Assembly: GCA_964537685.1 (NCBI GenBank)
Contig: CAZICM010000002.1
Span: forward strand, 62,001-126,000
Direction: 5' to 3'
DNA from: CAZICM01 sp964537685
Lineage (GTDB): Bacteria > Myxococcota_A > Polyangia > Polyangiales > Polyangiaceae
DNA length: 64,000 bases
Positions 24,401 through 33,500 of this stretch are shown here, in pieces. Position numbers and translations under genes: made by a program. How positions within the stretch are numbered: the stretch's first letter is position 1; the number at the start of each line of letters is the position of its first letter. Below the pieces are notes generated by a model that was given only the letters and a program-made list of their open reading frames with translations, made no database searches and was not told where the DNA came from.

Positions 24401-24584
24401 CCCCATGGCTATCGCGGTCATTGGAGGCGTTATCTCGTCGACGCTTTTGTCCTTGGTTGTCGTGCCCGTCTGTTATCTCTCGATTGAAAATGCCAAGGGC
24501 CGGCTCCGCCAATGGTTTGGGCGCCCCGAACCCGTGGTTCAGGCCAATCCTGAAACAGAAAATCGGGGAGCCGCCGCCGAATAA
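21459..24584 (+). CDS. RND efflux pump inner-membrane subunit (AcrB/HAE1-like)
   Basis: 1041-aa proton-driven exporter of the usual RND length. N-terminal TM1 (IKRPVFTVMVTVALLVLGLVGL) and the porter entry DLFPDVSFPIVSVNIVYAGASP are typical. The proton-relay aspartates sit in TM4 as GLLIDDAVVVREN (about residue 398). The C-terminal half has GLVTKNAILLVDRA and AGPERLRPILMTS, matching HAE1-type pumps. It forms an operon with the adaptor 9 bp upstream and the TetR regulator. No outer-membrane TolC-like gene is nearby, so the channel must come from elsewhere. Substrate unknown. Confidence 0.93.
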   Translation: MNISAIAIKRPVFTVMVTVALLVLGLVGLSRLGTDLFPDVSFPIVSVNIVYAGASPTEIESQVTKPVEDAVVSLNGIDRVITFSRESLSTTIIQFKLGVDIQEAATQVRERVAQIRMKLPADVKEPAVSRLDVGATPVLTYTLSGPGALSEIRKFGDDIIRPALEQVDGVAAVNVKGGADREVKVDLFPSELDSRFLSPEAVIRSLQAANITVPAGHFDQGAREISVRAVGELNAVESVRDLIIATARDGSAVRLRDVAQVSDGYAEMRTRIRVNGEEAVSLEVVKQSGRNTVEIADAVQKRLAEIQKTFPEGMRTSLIIDQSQFIRENAHEVEIAIVFGGAMAILVILLFMLDLRSTIISALALPTSVVATFFLMYALGFTLNMMTLLGLSLAIGLLIDDAVVVRENIFKHLERGEEPKQAALKGTEEIALSVLATTFTIVAVFVPVAFMSGMVGQFFRQFGLTVSASVMVSLFVAFTLDPMLSSRFSIALHEKKNHGFFEAIKRPFEYVYSAMDDGYRNLLDFSLRHKLLVGAMAIGSLIGAGQLLKIMGADFVNPEDRGQMMMEVELPAGTSLEETSRALAEVEKEILSDKLFTTVLATLGPNGDTNKATLRILALQKQERTVGIAELKDRARKAASHLKSAKVVVTDPAFIEGAGVQAPIMINISGNAFSDLSQVANQVGEILETTPGTSDVQVRYTPGRPELRVSIDRQRAADQGLFVAQVALAVRTAMEGEEAGKLRQGKDEIPIRVRLSASARESAQDLSRISLWSPKGRITLGDIARFEPGEGPQVIEREGRMRRVSVWATPRGRSLGEIATDLQAKVKTLKLPPGTTISYDGQIKQMNESNESMGLALMLGVVFIYLVLASQFESFIHPLTIMMTLPLALVGAVVALFLSKNTLAMGAMIGIILLMGLVTKNAILLVDRAIVRVRENGETPMKAILEAGPERLRPILMTSAAMILGMLPTAISTGNGSEFRAPMAIAVIGGVISSTLLSLVVVPVCYLSIENAKGRLRQWFGRPEPVVQANPETENRGAAAE

Positions 24585-24654
24585 TTATTTTTTTGCGAAT
24601 GCCAATATCAAACGATTGGAGCCCTTGGCGCAATGTGTTAGACAGCTCCAATCT

Positions 24655-25749
24655 ATGTTTATTGTTCAAAAGCCCACACCGTTTTTCCGCATAAATTTAG
24701 GGCATATTGCCCTGCTCGCGGCTCTTTCTGTGGTTGAAACAGGATGCTTTGGCGCTTATGCCGCGGCATTTTCACCTCCCAACTACGAAGCCGCAATGGC
24801 CCAATCGCAGAATGCGGTCGACGAACAAATGGTGCAGGCCGTCGTGGACGCCCGTACCAAGGCGGAAGCGGCACCAGGCGAGGCAGAACCGGCGTTGCGC
24901 TGGGCGGGAACCCTCGAAGCCGCCTACGACACCAAAACGGTCGAGCGGGGCAAGATCGATGGCGAAAAGGAAACGGCGGCCGTGGGTGCGGCCTTGGATG
25001 CGGCCGCGGATAAAAACGCTGAAAAAAAGCCTAATCTATGGGCAGCCAAAGGAAGGGTCTTGCTGCGCGCTGGAAAGCAGGACGAAGGAATGGCGAGCCT
25101 CAACGCTTCAATGAAGGAAAAGCCCAATTTAAGCGCGCTCATACCCTTGATTGAAGTGCATGATCGGCAGGGAGCCCACGCGGAAGTCCCGCCTTTGTGC
25201 AAGAAAACCCGGCCCAATGCCGCTGGAGATGACGAACGGTATTTGCTGCTGAATAAATGTCTAAAGCACGGCGGAAAGCCCACCAGCATCGATGAGGGCC
25301 TTGCATGGGCGGGCCCCGCCGATATCGCTTTCTATAAAGAAGAAGAGCGAAAGGCCGACGAAAGAGCCCAGGCCCGCGCACGCGAACGGCAGGAAAGAGC
25401 CGACCAAATGATGGCTGAATCCCGGGCGCGGCAAGAAGAAGAACGGGCACGCGAAAATACACAAACGGCCTCGTCGTCCTCATCCGGATTTGTGTCCACT
25501 ACGGTTGAAGTGAGAAGTGAATGCAGTAAAACCGTCCCGGTATTTTATGGGGAAAAACCAAAGTATGGCAGCGGAACCCGTTCATCGGTGAGCGCCAATT
25601 CGATCAGCTCGGCGGGCCGAAAGGCGGATGGCACACTCACGATTTGGATTATTGACAATTCCGAAAACGGCATTGCGAGCGCGCGCGTTAACAAAGACAC
25701 AAAGCGGGTCATCATCGATAGAAGCTGCACCTCCATCCGGGCCGAATAA
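24655..25749 (+). CDS. Lipoprotein with tetratricopeptide-like and charged central region
   Basis: 364-aa exported protein with a type II signal peptide ending in VETGC (cysteine about residue 32). The middle has TPR-like spacing (NLWAAKGRVLLRAGKQDEGMASLNASMKEKPN). A strongly charged helical stretch of Arg/Glu/Gln (about residues 225-265) probably forms a coiled coil. The C-terminal domain (STTVEVRSECSKTVPVFYGEKPKYGSG to VIIDRSC) contains two cysteines that could form a disulfide. The open frame extends back into the RND gene, but the ATG at 24655 directly precedes the signal peptide. I do not recognise the family. Confidence 0.75.
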   Translation: MFIVQKPTPFFRINLGHIALLAALSVVETGCFGAYAAAFSPPNYEAAMAQSQNAVDEQMVQAVVDARTKAEAAPGEAEPALRWAGTLEAAYDTKTVERGKIDGEKETAAVGAALDAAADKNAEKKPNLWAAKGRVLLRAGKQDEGMASLNASMKEKPNLSALIPLIEVHDRQGAHAEVPPLCKKTRPNAAGDDERYLLLNKCLKHGGKPTSIDEGLAWAGPADIAFYKEEERKADERAQARARERQERADQMMAESRARQEEERARENTQTASSSSSGFVSTTVEVRSECSKTVPVFYGEKPKYGSGTRSSVSANSISSAGRKADGTLTIWIIDNSENGIASARVNKDTKRVIIDRSCTSIRAE

Positions 25750-26051
25750 AAGGGCATTCTCCGATTCCATCGCAATGGCTCACAAGTAAAGCCAAGCCCT
25801 CCAAAACAGAAACCAGAAACCCAGCCGGGCGGGATTCGCCTACAAAGCCCGGCACTCAACCTCATCCATTGCAGCGCGCGTGTAAAACTGATACTGCTCG
25901 CCTAATTTCCGTGCGGCGCCATTAGGGTCTGGCAAAATACTTGGGTTCGCGATTCACCTGTGAGCGGCTGCATAAGCCATCGCGGAATGCATTGATTCCC
26001 ACCCCAGTTTCATCCTAAAGAACGCCCACTGACTCCACACCACGAGGCCGG
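25750..26051. other. Intergenic region upstream of the small tandem proteins
   Basis: 302 bp without a plausible gene. It contains AAAACTGATACTGCTCGCCTAA near 25885, which resembles a stretch (AAAATCTGATAC...GCGCCCAAA) near 26396 upstream of the second paralogue. This suggests duplicated regulatory sequence. No clear terminator for the preceding lipoprotein gene was seen. Confidence 0.4.
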
Positions 26052-26282
26052 ATGGCTGCACTCTTCGAAAGTTTGATTGCCGCAAGCGGGCTCTCGCCCA
26101 TATTTGCGCGCAGCACTTTGAAGCGGGCTTGTGAACGCGCCGGCATCGATCCAAACAGCATGACGCGAAGCGAGCTTGCCCGGGCACTGCCAGGTATCCG
26201 CAAAGCATTGGAGACCTTCCTACCGCCTCCGGATGTGGACAAACGGATGAAGGAAATCACCAAGCTCGCCGCGCCCCTCTAA
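26052..26282 (+). CDS. Small conserved protein, tandem paralogue A
   Basis: 76-aa soluble protein: MAALFESLIAASGLSPIFA, then STLKRACERAGIDPNSMTRS and a helix (LPGIRKALETFL). It is clearly paralogous to the next gene (26601-26825), sharing GLSPIFA-STLKRACERAG and the ALP-IR-ALETF helix. The composition suggests an all-helical fold with no signal peptide, TM segment or cysteine-based metal site (one cysteine). Paralogy and conserved reading frame argue that it is real. It lies upstream of the pseudokinase-ATPase gene. No function is recognised. Confidence 0.7.
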   Translation: MAALFESLIAASGLSPIFARSTLKRACERAGIDPNSMTRSELARALPGIRKALETFLPPPDVDKRMKEITKLAAPL

Positions 26283-26600
26283 ACAAAAATCCTTGCCAGC
26301 GCAAACGATTTGCGCATGGGTCTTAAGGCGAATGCTGGCTGATACAAAAGGAGCCTATTTCTGCCCGGGATTCACCGCGATTGCGGCAACTACAAAAATC
26401 TGATACGCAGCGCCCAAATCTGTCTTGCGATTTCCGAGGACGGCAGACCCCATCCGCAGCCATACCAACTTCACAACTTCAAATGAATCGATCGGCTTCC
26501 CAAGCCCTAGCCAGCGCCGTCATGACCCCGGAAGATCTCCGGCGGCGATGCTGGACGACATCGTTTGAAACCGTGATGACCCACACAGAAAGGCATCTCT
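26283..26600. other. Intergenic region between the small paralogues
   Basis: 318 bp with no credible gene. A short open frame at 26381-26617 lacks protein-like character and runs into the next start. GCTGATACAAAAGG (26337-26350) and CTGATACGCAGCGCCC (26400-26415) echo the element upstream of the first paralogue. Confidence 0.4.
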
Positions 26601-26825
26601 GTGGCCGCACTTTTTGATAGTGTGGTTCAAGCGAGCGGCCTTTCGCCGATCTTCGCGAAGAGTACGCTCAAGAGAGCGTGCGAGCGGGCTGGTGTGAACG
26701 TTGAAACGATGACCAAACAAGATTTGGTCAAGGCCCTGCCGAGCATCCGGAGAGCCTTGGAAACCTTTATGCCATCGGGGGATGTAGAGGTAAAAATGCG
26801 CGCTATCAGCAAGCTGACCTCATAG
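26601..26825 (+). CDS. Small conserved protein, tandem paralogue B
   Basis: 74-aa protein, GTG start with AAAGGC about 8 nt upstream. It aligns end to end with the 26052 protein: MAALFDSVVQASGLSPIFAK, STLKRACERAGVNVETMTK, ALPSIRRALETFMPSGDVE, with about 60% identity by eye. The most conserved part is the central cysteine-containing helix (LKRACERAG). It ends 70 bp before the pseudokinase-AAA-TPR gene on the same strand, so it may be part of that transcript. Confidence 0.7.
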   Translation: MAALFDSVVQASGLSPIFAKSTLKRACERAGVNVETMTKQDLVKALPSIRRALETFMPSGDVEVKMRAISKLTS

Positions 26826-26895
26826 AAATCGGGGGATTCATGGAATACATTGTCGATATCAATAGGCAAATCGTTCGCTAACCTTTGGGGGATTT

Positions 26896-29800
26896 ATGTC
26901 ATCCAGTATTTTTCCGCCGGAAAGCAGCTCCAGTCTTCCTATCAATGACAAAGAGTTTGAGGTCCTGCCCACAGGGCCTCTCGATATCCGCGCATTCTTA
27001 AGGATAGCTATCCGCCTTACCGCGGCGCTTTCACAACTGCACAGCAACAACATTGTCCATAAGAATGTACGGCCCCAGCATATCCGCATTCATCCAGCGA
27101 CCGGCACGGTCAAACTGCTGGGCCAAAGCGGATCGTACTCGGCATCCAATGCCGAACTCCGAATGAGCGACTTGGAGGCCGGTCTGCCTTATATGTCTCC
27201 TGAGCAAACCGAGGACATGAAACGCCCGGTCGATCACCGTTCGGATCTGTATTCGCTGGGGATTGTTTTCTACGAGCTTCTGACAGGCCAGAAGCCTTTT
27301 TCAGCGGACGATCCCATGGGCTGGATTCATTGCCATCTCACGCAGGACCCAACGCCGCCGATAGCCATAAACGCGGAGATTCCGCAGGCGATTTCCGATA
27401 TAACGATGAAGCTCCTCAACAAAACGGTTGAGGACCGGTATCAAAGCGCCAGAGGTATTCTCTTCGACTTAGAAACCTGCCTTGTTGAGTTAAAATCCAA
27501 GGAGAAGATTGAATCTTTTCCGCTGGCCGCGCGGGATGTTTGGCATGGCCTGCGCATTTCAGCAAAGCTCTATGGCAGGGAGAAGCAGCTTGAAGAGCTC
27601 TATGCTTGTTTTGAGCGCGTTGTAATGACGGGCAAAGCCGAAGTAGCCATGGTTTCAGGCTACTCCGGTATCGGCAAATCCTCGCTTGTATTGGCGATGC
27701 ATAAGCCTATCGTGAGGGAGCGCGGATTCTTTTTATCGGGGAAATTCGATCAGCACAAGAGAAATATCCCTTATGTGACCATCGGCCAGGCGTTCCGCGA
27801 CCTCATACAGCAGATTCTTGGCGAGACAGATGCGCAACTTGAAATGTGGCGCTCCAAAGTCCTGCAGGCCGTTGGGCCTAACGGCCAATTGATCATCGAT
27901 GTAATTCCTCAAGTGGAGCAGCTTATTGGGCCGCAGCCGCCTGTACCAACTCTTTTGGTCACCGAAGCTCAGAATCGTTTCAATATTGTGTTTCAGAACT
28001 TCCTGGCCGTATTCGCAAAACGCGAGCACCCGCTCGTTCTCTTTTTGGATGACCTCCAATATGCTGATTCGGCCACCCTCAAGCTATTGCAGCACCTGCT
28101 TACGAATTCAACCACAAAGCATTTTCTAGCGCTTGGCGCGTACCGCGATAACGAAGTAGGACCTTCACATCCCTTTATGCTCACCTACGGAGAGCTTGAG
28201 CGCGCTGGAGTTCCTATGACGTCTCTGGTGCTCAAGCCATTGGAGATTGAACATCTTACGCAGCTCGTCAGCGACACATTTCATTGTGAAAGCCTGCTTG
28301 CAGCGCCGCTGGCTGCACTTCTCCATAAGAAGACCGGCGGGAATCCATTTTTTGCCAATCAATTTCTGGCTGAGCTACATCACGAAAACTTCGTCCGCTT
28401 CGACGTAGACTCGTCGAAATGGACGTGGAGCATCGAGGAAATCGAATCAAAGCAATTCACAGATGATATCGTTGAATTAATGGCGGACAAGCTTCGCCGC
28501 TTGCCAGGAGAAACACAGGCGGCATTGCAGCTCGCCGCTTGCATCGGCAACGAATTTGATGTTGAAATGCTTCAGATTACGCATGACAAGACCCCCGAAG
28601 AAACCCACGAGGATCTCGATCATGCTATCCGCAGCGAATTTATGATTCGCCGCGGTAACCTATGTAAATTCATGCATGACCGGGTACATCAGGCGGCATA
28701 TTCGCTGATTCCCGAAGACCAGAGAAATTGGGTTCATCTCCGGATTGGACGCCTGCTTTGGGAACGCACATCGCCCAAAGACCTTGAAGAGCGTGTGTTT
28801 GATATCGTTAACCAATTTAATATTGGCAAAATTTATATCACTGAAGACGATGAGAAGGCACGCGTCGCAAAACTAAATCTCCATGCTGGAAAGCGTGCAA
28901 AGGATGCTGCTGCATACCAGTCTGCTGTTACCTACCTAACATCGGGTATTGAGCTTGCCCCGGATGGTAGCTGGGTCAGCTCCTATGAAACCATCTATGC
29001 GCTTCATATGAATTTGGCAGAATCCGAATACGCCAATGGCAACTATGAAGCCGTTCATAAGATCTGTGAAACCGTAATTATCAATGCCAAGTCCAACGCT
29101 GATCGGGCTCCCGCCTACCGTTTGCAATCCCAAATATACGCGACCACCATGGATGGAGTGAAAGGCATCGAGGCAGGTCTAGACTGCGTACGGCTATTTG
29201 GAATTGATTTGCCCTTTAATCCAACGGAAGAGCTCATCAATCAAGAGACCGAAAGGCTTGCCGAGCAATTAAAGAAGCGACCTGTCGAGGAACTTCTAAA
29301 TCTCCCTCTCATGACGGATCGAGACATGATTGAGGTGATGGATACCTTGTTCGCCATCGTGCTGACGGCCCATTTCATAAATCATTTGCTGCATGAGCTT
29401 TTGCTGATACGTATGATCGAGATCAGCATGAAATACGGAAACACAGGAGCCTCAGCAACTGCATACGGGCTTTGGGGTTCAAATTTTTGTGCAAAGGGCG
29501 AATATACAGAGGGATATCGCTTTGGGAAACTCGCATATGATGTCGTAGAAAAGCATAGTCTCATCGCATATAAAGCCCAAGTATGTAATATCTTCGGCCC
29601 ATTTATTCTAATCTACTCCCGACCCTATGGTGAGGAGCTTGAAATTGTTCGTTCGGGTGTACGCTCGGCATATGAAACGGGTAATGGCCTATTTGCAAGC
29701 CTTAATAGTGTCCAAACATGCACTGCGATGGCTTTGAAAGGCGACCGTCTCTCCGAAGTGCATGCCGCAGCGCTTGATACATTGGTGATTACAGCACACT

Positions 29801-30507
29801 TCCGTGCAAATTACATCGATCCCGCAGCCATAGGTATTGCAAGGTTTGCGCAGTGTATGCGCGGCTTTACTGCATCGGTCAGCACATTTAGTGATGATAC
29901 CTTCAATCAAGACGACTTTGAGGCGCAGCTTGCCAAGCTACCCGTGCCCACCGTGCAATTCTGGTACTATACGTTTAAGCTTGTATCGCTATACTTTGCC
30001 GGCGAATACGAGACCGCGCAGGTGGCGGCTGAAATGGCCGGGAAGATTGTGAAAACGGCGACGACCCAGCCTCCCGTTCCCGAATACTACTTCTTCAATG
30101 CAATGACCCAGCTTGCGCTGGCATTAAATGTGGCTGGCCCGGAGCGAGAAATACTGCTCAAGAACGCAGCAGAGGCTGGCACGAAAGTGAACGCCTGGGC
30201 AACGAATTCCCCTTCCAACTACAAAGGTAAGGCATTACTTCTGCTGGCCGAAACAGAGCGGGCCGGAAAGAACTATACATCCGCCCAAATACTGTACGAT
30301 CAAGCCATCCAATTATTGGAGGCCAGCCATCTGATACATCTCCAAGGCTTAGCCAATGAGCTCGCCGCAGGAGCCGCACAGAATTCCAATAGGCTGGACG
30401 AAGCGGCCCGCTATGTGAAGGCCGCAGTACAGTGTTACACCGACTGGGGGGCGTCCGCAAAAGTCAACCAGTTGAACCAACGCTTTGCCGCGCTCCTGCC
30501 TACTTAA
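26896..30507 (+). CDS. Pseudokinase-AAA ATPase-TPR signalling protein
   Basis: 1203-aa protein of the group that joins a Ser/Thr kinase domain to an AAA ATPase and TPRs. The kinase part (residues 1-195) lacks the glycine loop and the VAIK lysine. Its catalytic loop reads VHKNVRPQHI (Asp of HRD is Asn) and the DFG position reads KLLGQS, while YMSPEQ and HRSDLYSLGIVFYELLTGQKPF remain: a pseudokinase. Residues about 225-480 carry Walker A GYSGIGKSS (about 254) and Walker B LVLFLDDLQYAD (about 379). The rest is helical TPR-like repeats. Full family members continue into GAF and histidine-kinase domains, which are absent here. Converges on the NRPS gene with 43 bp between stops. Confidence 0.85.
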   Translation: MSSSIFPPESSSSLPINDKEFEVLPTGPLDIRAFLRIAIRLTAALSQLHSNNIVHKNVRPQHIRIHPATGTVKLLGQSGSYSASNAELRMSDLEAGLPYMSPEQTEDMKRPVDHRSDLYSLGIVFYELLTGQKPFSADDPMGWIHCHLTQDPTPPIAINAEIPQAISDITMKLLNKTVEDRYQSARGILFDLETCLVELKSKEKIESFPLAARDVWHGLRISAKLYGREKQLEELYACFERVVMTGKAEVAMVSGYSGIGKSSLVLAMHKPIVRERGFFLSGKFDQHKRNIPYVTIGQAFRDLIQQILGETDAQLEMWRSKVLQAVGPNGQLIIDVIPQVEQLIGPQPPVPTLLVTEAQNRFNIVFQNFLAVFAKREHPLVLFLDDLQYADSATLKLLQHLLTNSTTKHFLALGAYRDNEVGPSHPFMLTYGELERAGVPMTSLVLKPLEIEHLTQLVSDTFHCESLLAAPLAALLHKKTGGNPFFANQFLAELHHENFVRFDVDSSKWTWSIEEIESKQFTDDIVELMADKLRRLPGETQAALQLAACIGNEFDVEMLQITHDKTPEETHEDLDHAIRSEFMIRRGNLCKFMHDRVHQAAYSLIPEDQRNWVHLRIGRLLWERTSPKDLEERVFDIVNQFNIGKIYITEDDEKARVAKLNLHAGKRAKDAAAYQSAVTYLTSGIELAPDGSWVSSYETIYALHMNLAESEYANGNYEAVHKICETVIINAKSNADRAPAYRLQSQIYATTMDGVKGIEAGLDCVRLFGIDLPFNPTEELINQETERLAEQLKKRPVEELLNLPLMTDRDMIEVMDTLFAIVLTAHFINHLLHELLLIRMIEISMKYGNTGASATAYGLWGSNFCAKGEYTEGYRFGKLAYDVVEKHSLIAYKAQVCNIFGPFILIYSRPYGEELEIVRSGVRSAYETGNGLFASLNSVQTCTAMALKGDRLSEVHAAALDTLVITAHFRANYIDPAAIGIARFAQCMRGFTASVSTFSDDTFNQDDFEAQLAKLPVPTVQFWYYTFKLVSLYFAGEYETAQVAAEMAGKIVKTATTQPPVPEYYFFNAMTQLALALNVAGPEREILLKNAAEAGTKVNAWATNSPSNYKGKALLLLAETERAGKNYTSAQILYDQAIQLLEASHLIHLQGLANELAAGAAQNSNRLDEAARYVKAAVQCYTDWGASAKVNQLNQRFAALLPT

Positions 30508-30550
30508 CCGCACACAGCAGGTTTATCGAGATATATCTATCGCTGTACTG

Positions 30551-33500
30551 CTATGCAGTGTTGTCGATAGGAGGAAAGAAACCAGAATCTTTGAGATATT
30601 TCATCGAACGGTACAAGAATGCTTCGTCCACTGGCGGGCAATGAAGATCGCTATTTCTTAATACACCGCGTGTATAATCACACTCAAAAATAGGGATATG
30701 TCCCTCAAGGTACATTTCCACAATCGTGAGCTTCTCTTCTGACCATCTTTCAACAAATAGCGGCACGAAGGGGGAAATGCCATTATTCGGATGGCGAGCC
30801 GTAAAATCAATAAGCTTTCTTGTCCACTCAATGGAGGGCACCACCTCAATTCCATATCCTAGATTCTGCATGACCCGAACAACAGACTGAAGCATTGAAT
30901 ACTTCGGATTGTTTAAGTGATACGCCTTGCCCTCAGCGCGCTCATTTAAAGATATATGAACCATAGCCCCGGTTACGTAGTCGACAGGCTGTAAGTCCAT
31001 TGGTAAAGCAACACCGGGAGCAACGCCCATTTCAACAACGGCCTTCAAAAAACTGCAAAGAAACCCTTCCGTTTTCCATGCTCCTGTAACGCTATGCCCA
31101 ACCACATCGTGGGGCCTGTAAATGGATACGGGCAACCCTTGCTTGCAGGCATTAAGAAGCATCTTCTCAGATACCCATTTGCTCTCAGTGTACCCCATAA
31201 ACAGCTTATCGGGAAGGGCCAGCTCAACGTTCTCATCTACTGACCTGGAGCCTGCAAATCCGAGGGAAGAAAGAACTGAGATCGTAGACATATAGTGCAC
31301 CGGCTTTATGCGGTATTGCGTCGCCATGCGGATAACCTCTCTCGTTCCCTGCACGTTTGGATTTTTCAACGCAGCATAGGGGTAGAGAAAATTCACAAGG
31401 GCGCCATTGTGATAAATAATGTCAATGGTCTGAGCCAGCTCGGCGAATACCGCAGGTGAAAGACCTAACAGCAATTGGGATAAATCACCGGGAAGAGGAA
31501 TAATCCGGGATGCAAACGATGAATCCCAAACTTTGCATTCCTCCTGATTCTTGCGGATGCGCTCCATAGCGAGCTCCGCGCTTGATGCCCGGACCAGGCA
31601 ATACACATTGGCACGCGTGCGCCTTAATAGATCGTTAAGCAAAAATGCCCCTAAAAAGCCCGTAGCTCCCGTTAAGAGTACGTTTTGGGGATCAGCGACG
31701 TTTGCCAGCGCCTTGGCGTCGAATTGAATCGATGGATCCAGCGCAGCCTCAGCATAAAAATCGATTTTTTGGTTTTTTCTTGCCCGAATCGAGGGCGTTG
31801 CGTCCCTCAGCATATCAATCACTTCAGCAAAGGCCGAAATCGTCGGGTTTTCCATGAATTCACGCATCAAGTAACTCGAGTGCTGCATATCAATTCGGAA
31901 AGTCTCGCGCACCCGTGCTATCATTTGAGCCGCCAAAAGGGAATGCCCGCCAAGCGAAAAGAAATCATCCTTCACACCAATCTCATCCACCTGAAGCAGC
32001 CTTGTCCAAATACCCAGTAAGACCACTTCCACTGCATTGGCAGGCAACCGAAACACGGGTGACATCGAGGGCCGATTCCGATCGGGAGCCGGTAATGAAC
32101 GGCGATCGACCTTTCCACTGGATACATAGGTAATTGTGCTAACTGGAATGAATACAGATGGAATCATATAGTCAGGCAATCGCTCACGAAGATATGCCCG
32201 GAGCTCATTGGTCGCTGGAATGTGATTGGCCTGTTTCACGTAGTATGCCACAAGCCGCTGATCGCCCGGAACATCTTCCCGGACAATAGCGCTGACTTCG
32301 CGGATATCGGGGTGCTCAACCAGCGTGGCCTCAACATCGCGCGGATCGACCTTAAATCCTCGAAGCTTGATCTGATTATCAGCCCGCCCCAAAAACTCAA
32401 TCTCGCCATTCTTGTTGTACCGGGCTCGATCTCGTGTTCGGTATAAGCGCGCCGATAGATCGCTGCTAAAGGGATGCTGAACAAAGCGCTCCGATGTAAA
32501 TTCGGGGTCGTTCATGTAGCCGCGCGAGAGCCGGGGGCCGCCGACGAAAATCTCACCCGGAACGCCAATAGGTGATATGTGGAAATATGGGTCCAGAATA
32601 TAAACTTCTGTATCCATGAATGGTTTACCAATTGGGCTGCCAGAACGATTCCGGAGGTCATCCCGGATTACTCGGTGATATGTCGCGAAGCCTGCCACGC
32701 CCGTGAGCCCATAGAAGTTATGGATTGCAGGCTTATCCAGGCCATGCCTTTCAGCCCATGCACCTAGCATCCGGATATCGAGAATCTCGCCGCCTAGAAA
32801 CACCACGCGGAGCGCTGATAGATCGGCCGGGTCGACTTCGCCGGTATCCTCAACCTGAATGAAGTACCGGAAAGCCGAGGGAATCTGGCTCATAATCGTT
32901 ACGCGGTTCTTACAAACAAGCTCGTAGAACGCTTCAGGCGTGCGGCTAATTTCATAGGGAACAATAATAAGTTTGCCGCCGTGAAGGAGTGCTCCCCATA
33001 GCTCCCAAACCGAGAAGTCAACAGTATAAGAGTGAAACATCGTCCATACATCATTGGCTCCAAAGGCAAATTCATTCTGTACGGCTTGAAAAAGCCTAAC
33101 AACATTATAGTGTGACACCATTACGCCTCTGGGCTTGCCAGCATGTCCAGCGGAATAAATAACATACGCAAGATTTTGGTCGCTGACTTGTACCGCGGGG
33201 GCAGTAATAGCTTCCCTGTTTATCTCCGGCCAGTCCGAATCTATGCGAATAATTTTTGAAACACCGGCCGGCAGCCGATCCAGGAGATGCTCCTGCGCAA
33301 TGATAATAGCCGCCTGCGAGTCCGCTATGATCTGGGCAAGCCGGCTTGGCGGTTCGTCGGGGTCAATCGGGACATAGGCCCCACCGGCCTTCATTACGCC
33401 CAAAATACCAACCGCAATATCAATCGATCGGTCGATAACCAAACCGACCATAACCTCCGGGCCGACGCCGTAGCCATGGAGATAGTTTGCCAGTTGGTTG

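Noticed and set aside
26381..26617. 78-codon frame between the two small paralogues
   Set aside because: It has no similarity to the paralogues, an unusual composition, and runs into the start of the next gene.
30508..30550. Terminator between the pseudokinase and NRPS genes
   Set aside because: Only short AT-rich palindromes such as GATATATC are present; no convincing stem was found in the 43-bp gap.
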